Assembly: GCF_029690065.1 (NCBI RefSeq)
Contig: NZ_CP121463.1
Span: forward strand, 2,046,001-2,110,000
Direction of reading: 5' to 3'
DNA from: Arthrobacter sp. Y-9
GTDB taxonomy: Bacteria; Actinomycetota; Actinomycetes; Actinomycetales; Micrococcaceae
Length of the DNA stretch: 64,000 nt
Shown here: positions 33,247 to 42,699 of the stretch, one piece after another
Layout: each line of letters begins with the position of its first letter
How positions within the stretch are numbered: the first letter of the stretch is position 1
Made by a program: the position numbers and the translations under genes
The notes under the pieces: generated by a model
The model's database searches: none
What the model saw: the letters and a program-made list of their open reading frames with translations, nothing else
Told to the model about the DNA's origin: nothing

Positions 33247-34824
33247 TCAGCGGCCACCGGCGGAGATGGCCAGGATCACACCGACCACCAGCGCCACGCC
33301 GCCCAGCGCCAGCACACCCCAGTAGAGCAGCCGCAGCCGGGTGGCGACATGCACCCCGGCGGTTCCGACATCGAGCGGGTCCAGGCCATGCGCGTCCCGC
33401 GCGGCCACCGGCCGCGATTCGACCGCCACCGCACTCTGGGCGGCCTGAGAGGCCGCGGCCGGAGCGAGGGACGCCTTCACGGCAGGTTCCCGCCGGCCCG
33501 ACGCCGGCTCCGCCACCGTGACCGGGGCTGCGACCGGCACGGCCGGAGTGAAGACCTTGCCGAGGTTCTGCGTCTGCGTCTCCACGGCAGCAGCCGGGAC
33601 GACGACGGCGCCCTCCGGCTCCCCCTCCGCCTCACCGGCGCTGGCGAGAGCCTCCGCCTGGGCCAGGAGCTGGGCGCGTCGTCCAGGCTTGCGGCCCTTG
33701 CCGCCCTTCTTCCCGTGGTGCGCGGAACCCGACGTGGCGGCCTCGCCCTGCGCCGTCGTCGTATCCCCTGCTTCGGTCCCGGCCGATGCCTGCCCGTCGA
33801 CCGGCACGCGCTGCACCTGAACCGTGTCGGGAGCCGGCTCTTCGCCCGTGGTGGGGGCGGCCGGGGCCGTCTCGGGCTTCCGCGGCAGACGCTGAGGGAC
33901 CGGGATCTGGACCTGAGTGGTCGGCGCCTTGATGACGGGATGCGCCACGCCGGGCACCTCGACCGTCTCCTCACGCGACACCGTGCCGAGATTATGGGCG
34001 GTGGCAGGAGCGAAGGACGGCTTCGGCGCGGCCTTGGCGCTCTCCGCCTCCCGCGCGAGCTGTTCCTTGCGCTGTGCACGCTGATTGAGGATCGCCGCGC
34101 GTTCCGCCATCGCGATCTGCTCGGCGAGGACGTCCTGGTCCACCTCTCCAGGGGTGGCACCGGGATTTTCGGCCAGCTTCGAGAAATACTCCTGCGCCTG
34201 GGCCGTGAAACGTTCCCGCTCGGCCAGTGCTTCTTCGAGGCTCATGTCCTCCGGAAGGGGCTCCCCCGCGCTCTTCGTCACCACGCGCACCGCTCCGGTG
34301 CCGGGAACCGGGCCGAAGCTCACGCCCATCGCAGGGCGCTCACCGCCCTGGTACGCCGCTTGGTCCGCTCCGTCCTGAGCGGGCGTGGGCATCGGCACCA
34401 CGGGCCGCTGTGTGGTCTCCAGGGCCAGTTCCTGAAGCCTGCGCTGCCGACGGGTGGGCGTGCCGCCGCTGAGCTGTTCTTCTTTCTCCGCGAGGTCCTT
34501 GATGGCACGCAATGCGGCCCGGTCCCTGGCGCGTAGTTGCGAGCTGCGTTCGGAGCGCACGGGCTGGGCGTCGATGGGGCCCTCGGCGACCCGGCGGGTG
34601 CGTCCCGTGGGAGGGGCGGGCCGGGCGCTCGGCCCGGGCGTCCGGACGGGCGCGCCGGCGGCAGGCGCCTCCGGGACAGCGGGTGCCTCTGAGCCGGCCG
34701 ATGCCTGCTCATCCGGCCGGGCGTCAGGAGTCGGCGAATCCGCAGCGGTGGTCTGCACCGTTGCCCGCTCGCGCGCCTCACGCAGTTCTCGACGTGTGCG
34801 GAAAGGCTGCTCTTCCTGACTCAT
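33247..34824 (-). CDS. Large Ala/Pro-rich protein with C-terminal membrane anchor
   Basis: A 525-residue protein of unknown function. Nearly all of it is disordered in character: Ala-, Pro-, Glu- and Thr-rich with basic patches, and a helical, charged stretch around residues 205-270 (RERFTAQAQEYFSKL, VLAEQIAMAERAAILNQRAQRKEQL) that may be a coiled coil. The only hydrophobic segment is at the very end (LLYWGVLALGGVALVVGVILAISA), so it is a tail-anchored protein facing the cytoplasm. It lies between nadD and rsfS. I know of similar proteins at this place in Micrococcaceae but no function. Confidence 0.7.
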   Translation of the reverse strand: MSQEEQPFRTRRELREARERATVQTTAADSPTPDARPDEQASAGSEAPAVPEAPAAGAPVRTPGPSARPAPPTGRTRRVAEGPIDAQPVRSERSSQLRARDRAALRAIKDLAEKEEQLSGGTPTRRQRRLQELALETTQRPVVPMPTPAQDGADQAAYQGGERPAMGVSFGPVPGTGAVRVVTKSAGEPLPEDMSLEEALAERERFTAQAQEYFSKLAENPGATPGEVDQDVLAEQIAMAERAAILNQRAQRKEQLAREAESAKAAPKPSFAPATAHNLGTVSREETVEVPGVAHPVIKAPTTQVQIPVPQRLPRKPETAPAAPTTGEEPAPDTVQVQRVPVDGQASAGTEAGDTTTAQGEAATSGSAHHGKKGGKGRKPGRRAQLLAQAEALASAGEAEGEPEGAVVVPAAAVETQTQNLGKVFTPAVPVAAPVTVAEPASGRREPAVKASLAPAAASQAAQSAVAVESRPVAARDAHGLDPLDVGTAGVHVATRLRLLYWGVLALGGVALVVGVILAISAGGR

Positions 34825-34893
34825 CAGTTAATCATCCAGTTCCGTTCAATGGTGCGGGGTGTCCGCGAAAGGCCCGCCCCGCCGTTCAAGTTT

Positions 34894-35517
34894 TCAGTGT
34901 CCCCGTGAAGGAACGGATGGCAGCACGCCAGGGTTCCCCGGTACGGAAGATGCCGCATCGCGTTCGTAGAGGCCGTACTTGGCAATGTACTGCACAACAC
35001 CGTCCGGCACGAGGTACCACACCGGATTTCCGTCGGCCACGCGGGCGCGGCAGTCGGTGGAGGAGATCGCCATGGCCGGCACCTCCAGCAGGCTGACGTC
35101 CTCGCGTCCCAGCGCGTCGAGCTCGTGCCCGGGCCGGGTCACACCGACGAAATGGGCGAGCTTCCAGAGCTCCTCGGAGTCCTTCCAGGAGACGATCTGC
35201 GCCATGGCGTCCGCGCCCGTGATGAAGAACAGATCGGAGCCCGGTCGCAGGCGGTGAAGATCCCGGAGCGTGTCGATCGTGTAGGTCGGACCCGCACGGT
35301 CGATGTCGACACGGCTGACGGTGAAGCGAGGATTCGACGCCGTGGCGATCACCGTCATGAGGTACCGGTGTTCGGCGGGGCTGACCTTCTTCTTGGCCTT
35401 CTGCCAGGGTTCGCCGGTAGGGACGAAGACCACTTCGTCCAAATGGAACTTGGCGGCCACCTCACTGGCGGCCACCAAGTGCCCATGGTGGATCGGATCA
35501 AAGGTGCCACCCATCAC
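34894..35517 (-). CDS. nadD: Nicotinate-nucleotide adenylyltransferase
   Basis: NadD joins nicotinate mononucleotide with ATP to make deamido-NAD in NAD synthesis. The nucleotidyltransferase motif [11 protein letters not shown] and the C-terminal [10 protein letters not shown] motif are intact, and the sequence follows the actinobacterial form closely. The listed GTG start gives 207 residues but cuts the first beta strand of the fold. The frame stays open upstream and encodes [12 protein letters not shown], as in other NadD proteins, so the real start is probably the ATT at 35559, one base after the upstream stop. The C-terminus carries a short unordered tail. Confidence 0.93.
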   Translation of the reverse strand: MMGGTFDPIHHGHLVAASEVAAKFHLDEVVFVPTGEPWQKAKKKVSPAEHRYLMTVIATASNPRFTVSRVDIDRAGPTYTIDTLRDLHRLRPGSDLFFITGADAMAQIVSWKDSEELWKLAHFVGVTRPGHELDALGREDVSLLEVPAMAISSTDCRARVADGNPVWYLVPDGVVQYIAKYGLYERDAASSVPGNPGVLPSVPSRGH

Positions 35518-35560
35518 CCCGAGACGGTGACGGCGCGGCTCCTGGGTGCCGCTGGGAATG

Positions 35561-35803
35561 TCAGTGTCCCTGGTGGCTGTGATCGTGCTTGTTGGGGTGC
35601 TGGCGGTGCGGGTCCGCGTGCTCCTCGACGGCGTCGTGACGGTTGCCCAGGTTGCTGTAGGACACCGTGATGAACAGCAGCGTCAGCAGGATCGCCATCA
35701 TGACGCCACCCACCACGAACGGCGGGGCGATCAGCGGGGCGAGCTCTTCGTGGCCGCCCTCGGCGGATGCCTGGATTACAGTGGTGGCCAGTTGAGCCAG
35801 CAT
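35561..35803 (-). CDS. Small single-span membrane protein with His-rich tail
   Basis: An 80-residue protein with one long hydrophobic helix (about residues 28-50: [23 protein letters not shown]) and a C-terminal tail that holds eight histidines in 26 residues (HDHSHQGH at the end). No family name is recalled, although short proteins of this type occur between proA and nadD in related genomes. The tail could bind metal ions such as zinc or nickel, which is inference. It is separated from the probable nadD start by one base, so translation is coupled. Confidence 0.7.
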   Translation of the reverse strand: MLAQLATTVIQASAEGGHEELAPLIAPPFVVGGVMMAILLTLLFITVSYSNLGNRHDAVEEHADPHRQHPNKHDHSHQGH

Positions 35804-35891
35804 GGTGTTCCCTTCACAGTGCTTCTTCCCGGATCACTCCGGGGGCGACCAGCGACGCTGCCGCCGTGACGTTGTTCAATCCTACCCGCAC

Positions 35892-37196
35892 TCAGGCGCG
35901 GGTCTGCCCTTCACCCTGGACGATCCACTTGGTGGTGGTCAGCTCCCCCAGGCCCATGGGTCCGCGGGCGTGGAGCTTCTGGGTGGAGATGCCCACCTCG
36001 GCGCCCAGCCCGAACTCGCCGCCGTCCGTGAAGCGGGTGGAGGCGTTCACGATCACCGCGGCGGAATCGATCTCCGCGATGAACTTCTCCGCATTGCGCA
36101 GATCGTTGGTCAGGATCGCTTCGGTGTGCCCCGTGCTCCAGGTGCGGATATGCTCCAGCGCCTCGTCCAGGGTGTCCACCATCGCGACCGCGAGGTCGAG
36201 ATCCATGTACTCCGTGCCCCAGTCCTCGTCCGTGGCGGCGGAGACGTCCTCACCCGGGGGCAGCAGCGCCGCCACCCGGCCGTCGACGTGGAGCCGCACG
36301 CCGGCGTCGCGCAGGGCACGTGCCACCGCGGGAAGCACCGTCGAATGCGAGTGCACCAGGAGGGTCTCCACGGTGTTGCAGACGCTCGGACGCTGGGTCT
36401 TGGCGTTGAGGAGGATCTCGACGGCCATGTCCTCGGACGCCGACTCGTCGATGTAGATGTGCACGTTCCCTTCGCCCGTCTCGATGACGGGGACGGCGGA
36501 GTTCTGCACCACGGTCTGGATGAGCTCACGGCCGCCGCGCGGGATCAGCACGTCCACGCGCCCACGCGCCCGCATGAGCACGTTCGCGCCCTCCCGGCCG
36601 TAGGCGTCGATGGTCTGGATCGCATCCGCGGGCAGGCCGACGGAATCCAGCGCGTCCCGCAGGATCTCTACGAGCGCCTCATTGGTGCTCGCGGCGGCAG
36701 AACCGCCTCGGAGGATCACGGCGTTGCCGGACTTGAGTGCGAGCCCGGCGATGTCCACGGTCACGTTGGGACGGGCCTCGTAGATCGCCGCCACCACGCC
36801 CATGGGCACGTTGATCTGGCGCAGGCGAAGGCCGTTGGGCAGCGTCTGGCCACGGACCACCGTGCCGACGGGATCCGGCTGGGAGGCGAGGTTCTCCAGA
36901 GCGTCCGCGAGGCCCTGGATGCGCGCAGGGGTGAGGCTCAGACGGTCCAGCATGGCCTTGGAGGTGCCGTTGCCACGGCCACGCTCGACATCCTGCGCGT
37001 TCGCGGCGAGGATGCGTGGCTCGTGTTCCAGGAGCGCCGCGGCGATGGCCCGCAGCGCTTCGTCCTTCCGCGCCCGGGTGGCACGGGCGATCCGGCGGGA
37101 CGCGGTGCGCGCCCGGTCGGCGATCGCGTGGACCGCGGCCTCGACGTCGTGCAGCTGCGCGTCGTCGAGGCCGGTGGAAAGAGCGGTGTCAGTCAT
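35892..37196 (-). CDS. proA: Gamma-glutamyl phosphate reductase
   Basis: A 434-residue ProA that reduces gamma-glutamyl phosphate with NADPH to glutamate semialdehyde, the second step of proline synthesis. The aldehyde-dehydrogenase fold shows LRQINVPMGVVAAIYEARPNVT, the nucleotide region GNAVILRGGSAAASTN, PRGGRELIQTVV and the catalytic cysteine in AKTQRPSVCNTVETLLVH. The C-terminal FTDGGEFGLGAEVGISTQKLHARGP is conserved. It follows proB by 26 bp. Complete and standard. Confidence 0.97.
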   Translation of the reverse strand: MTDTALSTGLDDAQLHDVEAAVHAIADRARTASRRIARATRARKDEALRAIAAALLEHEPRILAANAQDVERGRGNGTSKAMLDRLSLTPARIQGLADALENLASQPDPVGTVVRGQTLPNGLRLRQINVPMGVVAAIYEARPNVTVDIAGLALKSGNAVILRGGSAAASTNEALVEILRDALDSVGLPADAIQTIDAYGREGANVLMRARGRVDVLIPRGGRELIQTVVQNSAVPVIETGEGNVHIYIDESASEDMAVEILLNAKTQRPSVCNTVETLLVHSHSTVLPAVARALRDAGVRLHVDGRVAALLPPGEDVSAATDEDWGTEYMDLDLAVAMVDTLDEALEHIRTWSTGHTEAILTNDLRNAEKFIAEIDSAAVIVNASTRFTDGGEFGLGAEVGISTQKLHARGPMGLGELTTTKWIVQGEGQTRA

Positions 37197-37222
37197 GCCA
37201 CAAGTTTAGGCCAGTGTCCGCC

Positions 37223-38356
37223 TCAGAGGACGACCAGGTCGTCAACATGAACCACTTCGCGTTCATATTCGTGGCCCAGCTCGCGCGCCAGCTCCTTGGT
37301 GGACCGTCCGAGCATCCGCGGGAGCTCCTCCACGGAGTAGTTCACCAGCCCACGGGCCACCACGGCCCCGGCGGGATCCAGCAGGTCCACCGGGTCGCCG
37401 GCCTCGAACTGACCGCGCACAGCGGTGATACCCGCCGGCAGGAGCGAACGGTTGTTCCGCGTCACGGCCCGCACGGCGCCGTCGTCGAGCAGGATCTCAC
37501 CGCGCGCCGTGGCCAGATGTGCCAGCCAGAGCAGACGGATGGGCTTTCGGTCCCCCTGCACGGCGAACCACGTGCCCACGTCCTCACCGCGCAGTGCGGC
37601 CTGGGCGTTGGCGGTCGACGTCACGAGCGCGGGGATCCCGGACCCGGCCGCGATGCTCGCGGCCTGCACCTTGGTGGCCATGCCACCGGTGCCGACACCC
37701 GCCTTGCCCGCACTCCCGACCACGACGCCGGCCAGGTCCTCCGGGCCGCGGACCTCGGTGATGCGGCGGGCGCCGTCCTTCGGCGGACCGTCGTACACGG
37801 AGTCGACGTCGGAGAGCAGCAGCAGAGCATCGGCCCGCACGAGGTGGGCCACGAGCGCGGCGAGCCGGTCGTTGTCACCGAAGCGGATCTCGTGGGTGGC
37901 CACGGTGTCGTTCTCATTGACGATCGGCACCACGCCGAGATTGAGCAGCCGGTCCAGCGCCCGGAAGGCGTTGGCGTGCTGCGTGCGGCGCACGAGGTCC
38001 TCCGCAGTGAGCAGCACCTGGCTCACGGTGATCCCGTGCACGGAGAACGCCTGGGTGTAGCGCGACATGAGCCGGCCCTGTCCCACGCTCGCCGCGGCCT
38101 GCTGGGTGGCCAGATCGCGGGGACGGCGCGCCAGACCCAGCGGCGCCAGTCCCGCGGCGATGGCGCCCGAGGACACGAGAATGACCTCAGTGCCTCCATT
38201 ACGCCGCTCGGCCAGGGCCTCCACAAGCGCGAGCACCGATTCCTCGGAGATCCCGCCCTGAATGCTGGTCAGCGAGGACGAGCCCACCTTGACCACCACG
38301 CGCTTGGCGTCACGCAGGACGGCGCGGCCCTCCTGTGTGAGCGACGCGAGGCTCAC
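37223..38356 (-). CDS. proB: Glutamate 5-kinase
   Basis: A 377-residue ProB that phosphorylates glutamate at the gamma-carboxylate, the first and proline-inhibited step of proline synthesis. The amino-acid kinase domain ([10 protein letters not shown] at residue 20, [41 protein letters not shown]) is followed by a C-terminal PUA domain (from about residue 280, [10 protein letters not shown]..., [18 protein letters not shown]). The start overlaps the obgE stop by four bases and proA follows by 26 bp, so the three genes are one transcript. Confidence 0.97.
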   Translation of the reverse strand: MSLASLTQEGRAVLRDAKRVVVKVGSSSLTSIQGGISEESVLALVEALAERRNGGTEVILVSSGAIAAGLAPLGLARRPRDLATQQAAASVGQGRLMSRYTQAFSVHGITVSQVLLTAEDLVRRTQHANAFRALDRLLNLGVVPIVNENDTVATHEIRFGDNDRLAALVAHLVRADALLLLSDVDSVYDGPPKDGARRITEVRGPEDLAGVVVGSAGKAGVGTGGMATKVQAASIAAGSGIPALVTSTANAQAALRGEDVGTWFAVQGDRKPIRLLWLAHLATARGEILLDDGAVRAVTRNNRSLLPAGITAVRGQFEAGDPVDLLDPAGAVVARGLVNYSVEELPRMLGRSTKELARELGHEYEREVVHVDDLVVL

Positions 38357-39963
38357 GCCTCGTCCTCGTCACCCAGGCCTTCGGCGGAAAGGATGTCACG
38401 TTCGACGGCGGCGGCCTTGTCCTGCCGGCGGCGCTGCGACGACTCGGTCCAGATGCCGGCCTTGCGTTCCGCTTCCAGCTCGGCGCGGGCGGCGGCCTTG
38501 GCATCGCGGCGCTCCTGCTGCTCCTCGCGCTTCTGGGCACGGGTCGGACGCGAGCTGGTCTCGGCATCGGCGATACGGATGTCCGTGCCACGCGGCGACG
38601 CGAGCAGCTCGGCTCCCGCGGCCATCGTCGGCTCCCAGTCGAACACGACGCCGTTGTCGTCGCCGATCACGACGGTGTCGCCGGGCTTGGCGCCCATCTT
38701 GAAGAGTTCGGTCTCCACGCCGAGCTTCGCCAGGCGGTCGGCGAGGTAGCCGATGGCCTCCTCGTTCTCGAAGTCGGTCTGCTTGACCCAGCGCTCGGGC
38801 TTCTCGCCACGGACGCGGAACAGCGGCTCCAGATTGCGTTCCTCACGGCGGATGACGAAGCCGGTCTCGTTGACGGCACGGGGCCGCAGGACGGTCGGAG
38901 CGACCACCGGCGGGGCGATCGCGATGCGGTCGCGCGCCTCCTGGACCAGCTCGGCCATCGCGAAGCCGAGGGCCCGGAGGCCTTCATGGCTCGTGGCGGA
39001 CACTTCGAAGACGCGGTAGCCGCGGGCCTCCAGATCGGGGCGCACGAACTCGGCCATGTCCTTGCCGTCGGGCAGGTCCACCTTGTTCAGCGCGACGATG
39101 CGGGGACGCTCGTTGAGCGGGATGACCTCGCCGTCGCCGTACGCCATGTCCACGGCGTAGCGCTCGAGTTCCCGTTCAATGATGTCCAGATCGCTCAGGG
39201 GGTCTCGGTCCGACTCGAGGGAGCCGCAGTCCAGCACATGCACGATCGCCGCGCAGCGCTCCACGTGACGGAGGAAGTTGTGGCCCAGGCCCTTGCCTTC
39301 GCTCGCGCCCTCGATCAGGCCGGGCACGTCGGCGATGGTGAACCGGACATCGCCAGCCTGCACGACGCCGAGGTTCGGGACCAGGGTGGTGAAGGGGTAG
39401 TCGGCGATCTTCGGGCGCGCCGCCGACATGGCGGCGATGAGGCTCGACTTGCCGGCGGACGGGAACCCGACCAGCGCGACGTCGGCGATCGACTTCAGCT
39501 CCAGGACGATGTCCCGCTGCTCCCCCTCGATGCCGAGAAGGGCGAAGCCGGGAGCCTTGCGGCGCTGCGAGGCGAGCGAGGAGTTGCCCAGCCCGCCGAT
39601 GCCACCGGCCGCGGCGATGAACTCGGTGCCGGGCTCCACGAGGTCGGCCAGGACGGCGCCGTCGCGGTCCTTGACGACCGTGCCCTCGGGCACGGAGAGC
39701 ACCAGAGTCTCACCGGCCTTGCCACCGCGCCAGTCACCCATGCCGGGTCCGCCGTTGCCGGCGTGACGGTGCGGTGAGTGGTGGTACTCGAGGAGCGTGG
39801 TGACCTGTGGATCGACCCGGAGCACCACGTCTCCGCCGTTGCCGCCGTTGCCGCCGTCGGGACCACCCAGTGGCTTGAACTTCTCCCGATGGACGGAGAC
39901 ACAACCGTGTCCCCCATTGCCGCCGGAGACGTGCAGGACCACACGGTCCACAAAGCTCGCCAC
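38353..39963 (-). CDS. obgE: Obg-family GTPase ObgE/CgtA
   Basis: A 536-residue essential GTPase that acts in late assembly of the 50S subunit and in stress control. The glycine-rich Obg fold fills residues 1-160 ([32 protein letters not shown]), then the G domain with [27 protein letters not shown] and NKVDLPD, and a C-terminal OCT domain ([28 protein letters not shown]). A charged tail of about 50 residues is added, as is usual in actinobacteria. GTG start with AAAGGAG upstream. It heads the obgE-proB-proA unit. Confidence 0.97.
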   Translation of the reverse strand: MASFVDRVVLHVSGGNGGHGCVSVHREKFKPLGGPDGGNGGNGGDVVLRVDPQVTTLLEYHHSPHRHAGNGGPGMGDWRGGKAGETLVLSVPEGTVVKDRDGAVLADLVEPGTEFIAAAGGIGGLGNSSLASQRRKAPGFALLGIEGEQRDIVLELKSIADVALVGFPSAGKSSLIAAMSAARPKIADYPFTTLVPNLGVVQAGDVRFTIADVPGLIEGASEGKGLGHNFLRHVERCAAIVHVLDCGSLESDRDPLSDLDIIERELERYAVDMAYGDGEVIPLNERPRIVALNKVDLPDGKDMAEFVRPDLEARGYRVFEVSATSHEGLRALGFAMAELVQEARDRIAIAPPVVAPTVLRPRAVNETGFVIRREERNLEPLFRVRGEKPERWVKQTDFENEEAIGYLADRLAKLGVETELFKMGAKPGDTVVIGDDNGVVFDWEPTMAAGAELLASPRGTDIRIADAETSSRPTRAQKREEQQERRDAKAAARAELEAERKAGIWTESSQRRRQDKAAAVERDILSAEGLGDEDEA

Positions 39964-40061
39964 TGGTTCTCCTTTGTTCTGCTGTCGAAGATCCGCGTCG
40001 ACGCGCGGCTTCCAGAATGATTCTATGATCCCGGCCAGGGCCTGGCCCGGATGTTAAACGC

Positions 40062-40092
40062 CGATGGGGCGGGCCTCAGGCCCGCCCCATCG
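40062..40092. terminator. Terminator after rpmA
   Basis: A perfect 14-bp stem (40062-40075 with 40079-40092) with a three-base loop, 15 bp after the rpmA stop on the minus strand. Confidence 0.85.
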
Positions 40093-40107
40093 AAAGTGTG
40101 CGACTGA

Positions 40108-40368
40108 TCACTCAGCGGCTGCGGCCACCACGTTGACAACGCGGCGTCCACGGCGGGTGCCGAACTCGACAGCACCGGGCGTCAGGGCGAACAGGGTGTC
40201 GTCCTTGCCACGGCCCACGCCGTTGCCGGGGTGGAAGTGGGTGCCACGCTGGCGGACCAGGATCTCACCAGCGGAGACGACCTGACCACCGAAGCGCTTC
40301 ACACCGAGGTACTGAGCGTTCGAATCGCGACCGTTGCGAGTGGAACTCGCGCCCTTCTTATGTGCCAT
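40108..40368 (-). CDS. rpmA: 50S ribosomal protein L27
   Basis: An 86-residue bL27, a large-subunit protein whose N-terminus reaches the peptidyl-transferase centre. The conserved [19 protein letters not shown] start and [20 protein letters not shown] are present. The protein begins directly with MAHKKG, so there is no cleaved N-terminal extension of the Firmicutes type. It follows rplU by 44 bp in the usual pair. Confidence 0.98.
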   Translation of the reverse strand: MAHKKGASSTRNGRDSNAQYLGVKRFGGQVVSAGEILVRQRGTHFHPGNGVGRGKDDTLFALTPGAVEFGTRRGRRVVNVVAAAAE

Positions 40369-40412
40369 GCCTTATGCCTGCCTTCTAGGTAGAAGTAATC
40401 CCGTGAAGGGTC

Positions 40413-40733
40413 TTACTTGATGCCGGTGATCTTGACGCGGGTCAGTTCCTGACGGTGACCCTGACGCTTCTTGTAACCGGTCTTGTTCTTGTACTTCTGG
40501 ATGACGATCTTCTTGCCGCGCAGGTCTTCCAGGATCTCGGCAGTGACCTTGACCTTGGCCAGATCGGCAGCCTTCGTGGTGAGCTTGTCACCATCCACCA
40601 GCAGGAGGGCAGGCAGCTCGATGGTGCCACCCACTTCACCGGCGACGCGGTTCAGGGTTACGAAGTCTCCAACCGAGACCTTTTCTTGACGGCCGCCGGC
40701 GCGGACAATCGCGTACACCACTTGGGAACTCAC
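40413..40733 (-). CDS. rplU: 50S ribosomal protein L21
   Basis: A 106-residue bL21, a large-subunit protein bound to 23S r[21 protein letters not shown] at the start and the basic [21 protein letters not shown] region are diagnostic. The GTG at 40733 is listed; a GTG four codons later (40721), which gives the more common MVYAIV start, is equally likely because neither has a clear Shine-Dalgarno. It is the first gene of the rplU-rpmA pair with a leader of about 170 bases. Confidence 0.97.
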   Translation of the reverse strand: MSSQVVYAIVRAGGRQEKVSVGDFVTLNRVAGEVGGTIELPALLLVDGDKLTTKAADLAKVKVTAEILEDLRGKKIVIQKYKNKTGYKKRQGHRQELTRVKITGIK

Positions 40734-40939
40734 TTCTCTCGACGATTCTTACTAAGTTTGCGTGCCGGACCAGAGGAAAATCCTCCAAGGTCCTGGCTGT
40801 GCCTCTGCGCCGTCGGACCCTACGATAAGGGGCCGATAAAGGAGTCCGGGCGATTCCTCTTCAGGATCTTCCCGCAATACCCATGGGTTGGCGTTAGCAC
40901 CGAAGGTCTAGCTTACGCTAGTGCTCACCCTCGCTGCAA
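40734..40939 (-). promoter_or_regulatory. rplU promoter and 5' leader
   Basis: On the minus strand TTGCAG (40939-40934) and TAAGCT (40915-40910), 18 bp apart, form a good promoter with a start near 40903. The leader can fold a hairpin with GGACC/GGTCC and AGGA/TCCT arms just before the rplU start, which could serve autoregulation by L21; that is inference. Confidence 0.55.
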
Positions 40940-40956
40940 ATGAGGCTGGTCCACAG

Positions 40957-40988
40957 GGCGCCGAGCGTGGTATATCCCACGCGGCGCC
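40957..40988. terminator. Hairpin downstream of thiD-tenA
   Basis: GGCGCC arms and GCGTGG/CCACGC inner arms form a hairpin with one or two bulged bases about 17 bp after the thiD-tenA stop. It separates that gene from the rplU promoter. Confidence 0.55.
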
Positions 40989-41005
40989 TTTCCCGACATT
41001 AAAGT

Positions 41006-42550
41006 CTAACGGATGCCGGACGCACTCCGCGGACCCCTGCGGCGCGGCGCGTCAAAGAAGTCCACCTCGAAGCCGGAGGACACCGCGAAGGCCTCCTGCA
41101 TGCAGGCCCAGCGCTCCGGACTGGCCTGCCGAGCCGCCTGAGCGGTCCAGGCGATGGCCTGCCGGGTGGACTCCGCGAAGGCGGGATCCGAGTAGCTGCG
41201 GAGCCAGACCGCGTACGGGTGGCTGTCCGGCGCACCCGACTCTTCAAAGGCGCGGAACAGGGTGGCTCCCACTTCGGCGTAGAGCCAGTAGCACGGCAGC
41301 ACGGCGGCGACCAGGACGGCGTAGTCCCCCTCCGCGGCGCGCGCGAGCAGGTGGTCCACGTACTGACGCGTCTCGGGCCCCTGGGTCAGGCTGACTTCCC
41401 GGCCCACGAGCCACGTGCGGTGCAGTTCGGCCTCCACCTCGAGGCATTCCCGGGCGCCTTTGGCCCAGAACGCCTGCTCTGCCTCCGACGGCGCCAGGGT
41501 GCTCGCCGCGGCCAGGACTCGCGAGTACGCGTTCAGGTAGAGGGCGTCCTGGGCGAGGTAGTAGGCGAAGTCCGCTTCAGCCAGCGTCCCCGCTCCCAGC
41601 TGCTTGATGAAGGGCAGCGCGTGGATCCGCTCCAGGTCCGTGGCGGCGGTGGCCCAGAGATCCTCGGCGTAGGCCGCCTGGCTCCGGGCGCCGGGAAGGA
41701 CCCCGTGGTGGAAATGATTGACCGGACCGTGTCCGCGGCCCACCTGCAGCTCGGAGGAGGTCCTGATGGCGTCCAGCAGCCACGACTTCGCCTGGCGCAC
41801 CGCATGCTCCGGGTCGAGGCCTGCGCCCAGCAGGGTCGCCACGGCGGAGGAGAGCGAGCACCCGGTTCCGTGGGTGTTCAGGGTCTCCACGCGAGGCCCC
41901 TCGAACACGGTCACGTCGGAGACCGAGCGGCCGCTCAGGTCCACCAGGGCGTCCCAGGCCGTCTCGCCGTCCAAGTGACCGCCCTTCACCAGCACGGCGA
42001 GCCCGTGGGCCGCGGCAAGCCGCTTGCCCTGCTCCAGGGCCGTCTCCCAATCGGAGGCCGGGCTCGCCCCCAGCAGGACGGCCAGTTCGGGGATGTTCGG
42101 GGTCACGACGTCGGCCAGGCCGAGCAGGCGCTCCAACGCGGCTTCCGCTTCGGCGTCCAGGAGCCGGTCTCCGCTGCTGGCCACCATGACCGGGTCCAGG
42201 ACCACGACCGGCGGCCGGTGCGACTCCAGCCACGAGCTGACCGTGTCGATCACCGCGGCGTTGCCGAGCATGCCGATCTTCACGGCGTCGACGGTGATGT
42301 CGTCGCTGATCGTCTCCAGCTGCTGCGCCAGGAATTCCACGGGCGGGACATGCACCCCTCGGACGCCCTGCGTGTTCTGCGCCGTCAGCGCGGTGATCAC
42401 GGCCATGCCGTAGCCGCCATTGGCCGCGATGCTCTTGAGATCCGCCTGAATGCCCGCTCCCCCGCCCGGATCGGATCCGGCGATGCTGAGCACGCGGGGC
42501 CGAGGCGGAGCCTGCGCCGGCAGGAGCGAGGAGGCGGGCACACGGGTCAT
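41006..42550 (-). CDS. thiD: Fused HMP/HMP-phosphate kinase and TenA thiaminase II
   Basis: A 514-residue two-domain protein. Residues 15-275 are ThiD (GSDPGGGAGIQADLK, DPVMVASSGDRL, KGGHL, NTHGTGCSLSSAVA), which phosphorylates hydroxymethylpyrimidine twice in thiamine synthesis. Residues 300-510 are TenA (FIKQLGAGTLAEADFAYYLAQDALYLN, and LPCYWLYAEVG with the active-site Cys), which salvages pyrimidine from degraded thiamine. The fusion links salvage and phosphorylation. ATG at 42550 has GGAG upstream. No thi-box riboswitch was found in the 149 bp before it. Confidence 0.92.
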   Translation of the reverse strand: MTRVPASSLLPAQAPPRPRVLSIAGSDPGGGAGIQADLKSIAANGGYGMAVITALTAQNTQGVRGVHVPPVEFLAQQLETISDDITVDAVKIGMLGNAAVIDTVSSWLESHRPPVVVLDPVMVASSGDRLLDAEAEAALERLLGLADVVTPNIPELAVLLGASPASDWETALEQGKRLAAAHGLAVLVKGGHLDGETAWDALVDLSGRSVSDVTVFEGPRVETLNTHGTGCSLSSAVATLLGAGLDPEHAVRQAKSWLLDAIRTSSELQVGRGHGPVNHFHHGVLPGARSQAAYAEDLWATAATDLERIHALPFIKQLGAGTLAEADFAYYLAQDALYLNAYSRVLAAASTLAPSEAEQAFWAKGARECLEVEAELHRTWLVGREVSLTQGPETRQYVDHLLARAAEGDYAVLVAAVLPCYWLYAEVGATLFRAFEESGAPDSHPYAVWLRSYSDPAFAESTRQAIAWTAQAARQASPERWACMQEAFAVSSGFEVDFFDAPRRRGPRSASGIR

Positions 42551-42587
42551 GGGAGAACTCCAATCGGGGATGTGCCACCAATGTAAT

Positions 42588-42625
42588 ACAGGAGGGGGCG
42601 TGGCTCTCGCCACGCCCCCTCCTGT
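42588..42625. terminator. Strong hairpin between rne and thiD
   Basis: A perfect 17-bp stem (42588-42604 with 42609-42625) with a four-base loop in the 149-bp gap after the RNase E/G gene. It most likely ends the rne transcript just before thiD. Confidence 0.85.
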
Positions 42626-42699
42626 GAGGTGCTCCATCGGTCACATGCCGTCCGCAGACGGTCCGTGACCGTTCCGGCCTCCTGAAAGCGGCCGGTGCC

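Noticed and set aside
42551..42699. TPP riboswitch upstream of thiD-tenA
   Set aside because: Neither the CTGAGA nor the ACCTGATC core was found; the segment is filled by a 17-bp terminator hairpin.
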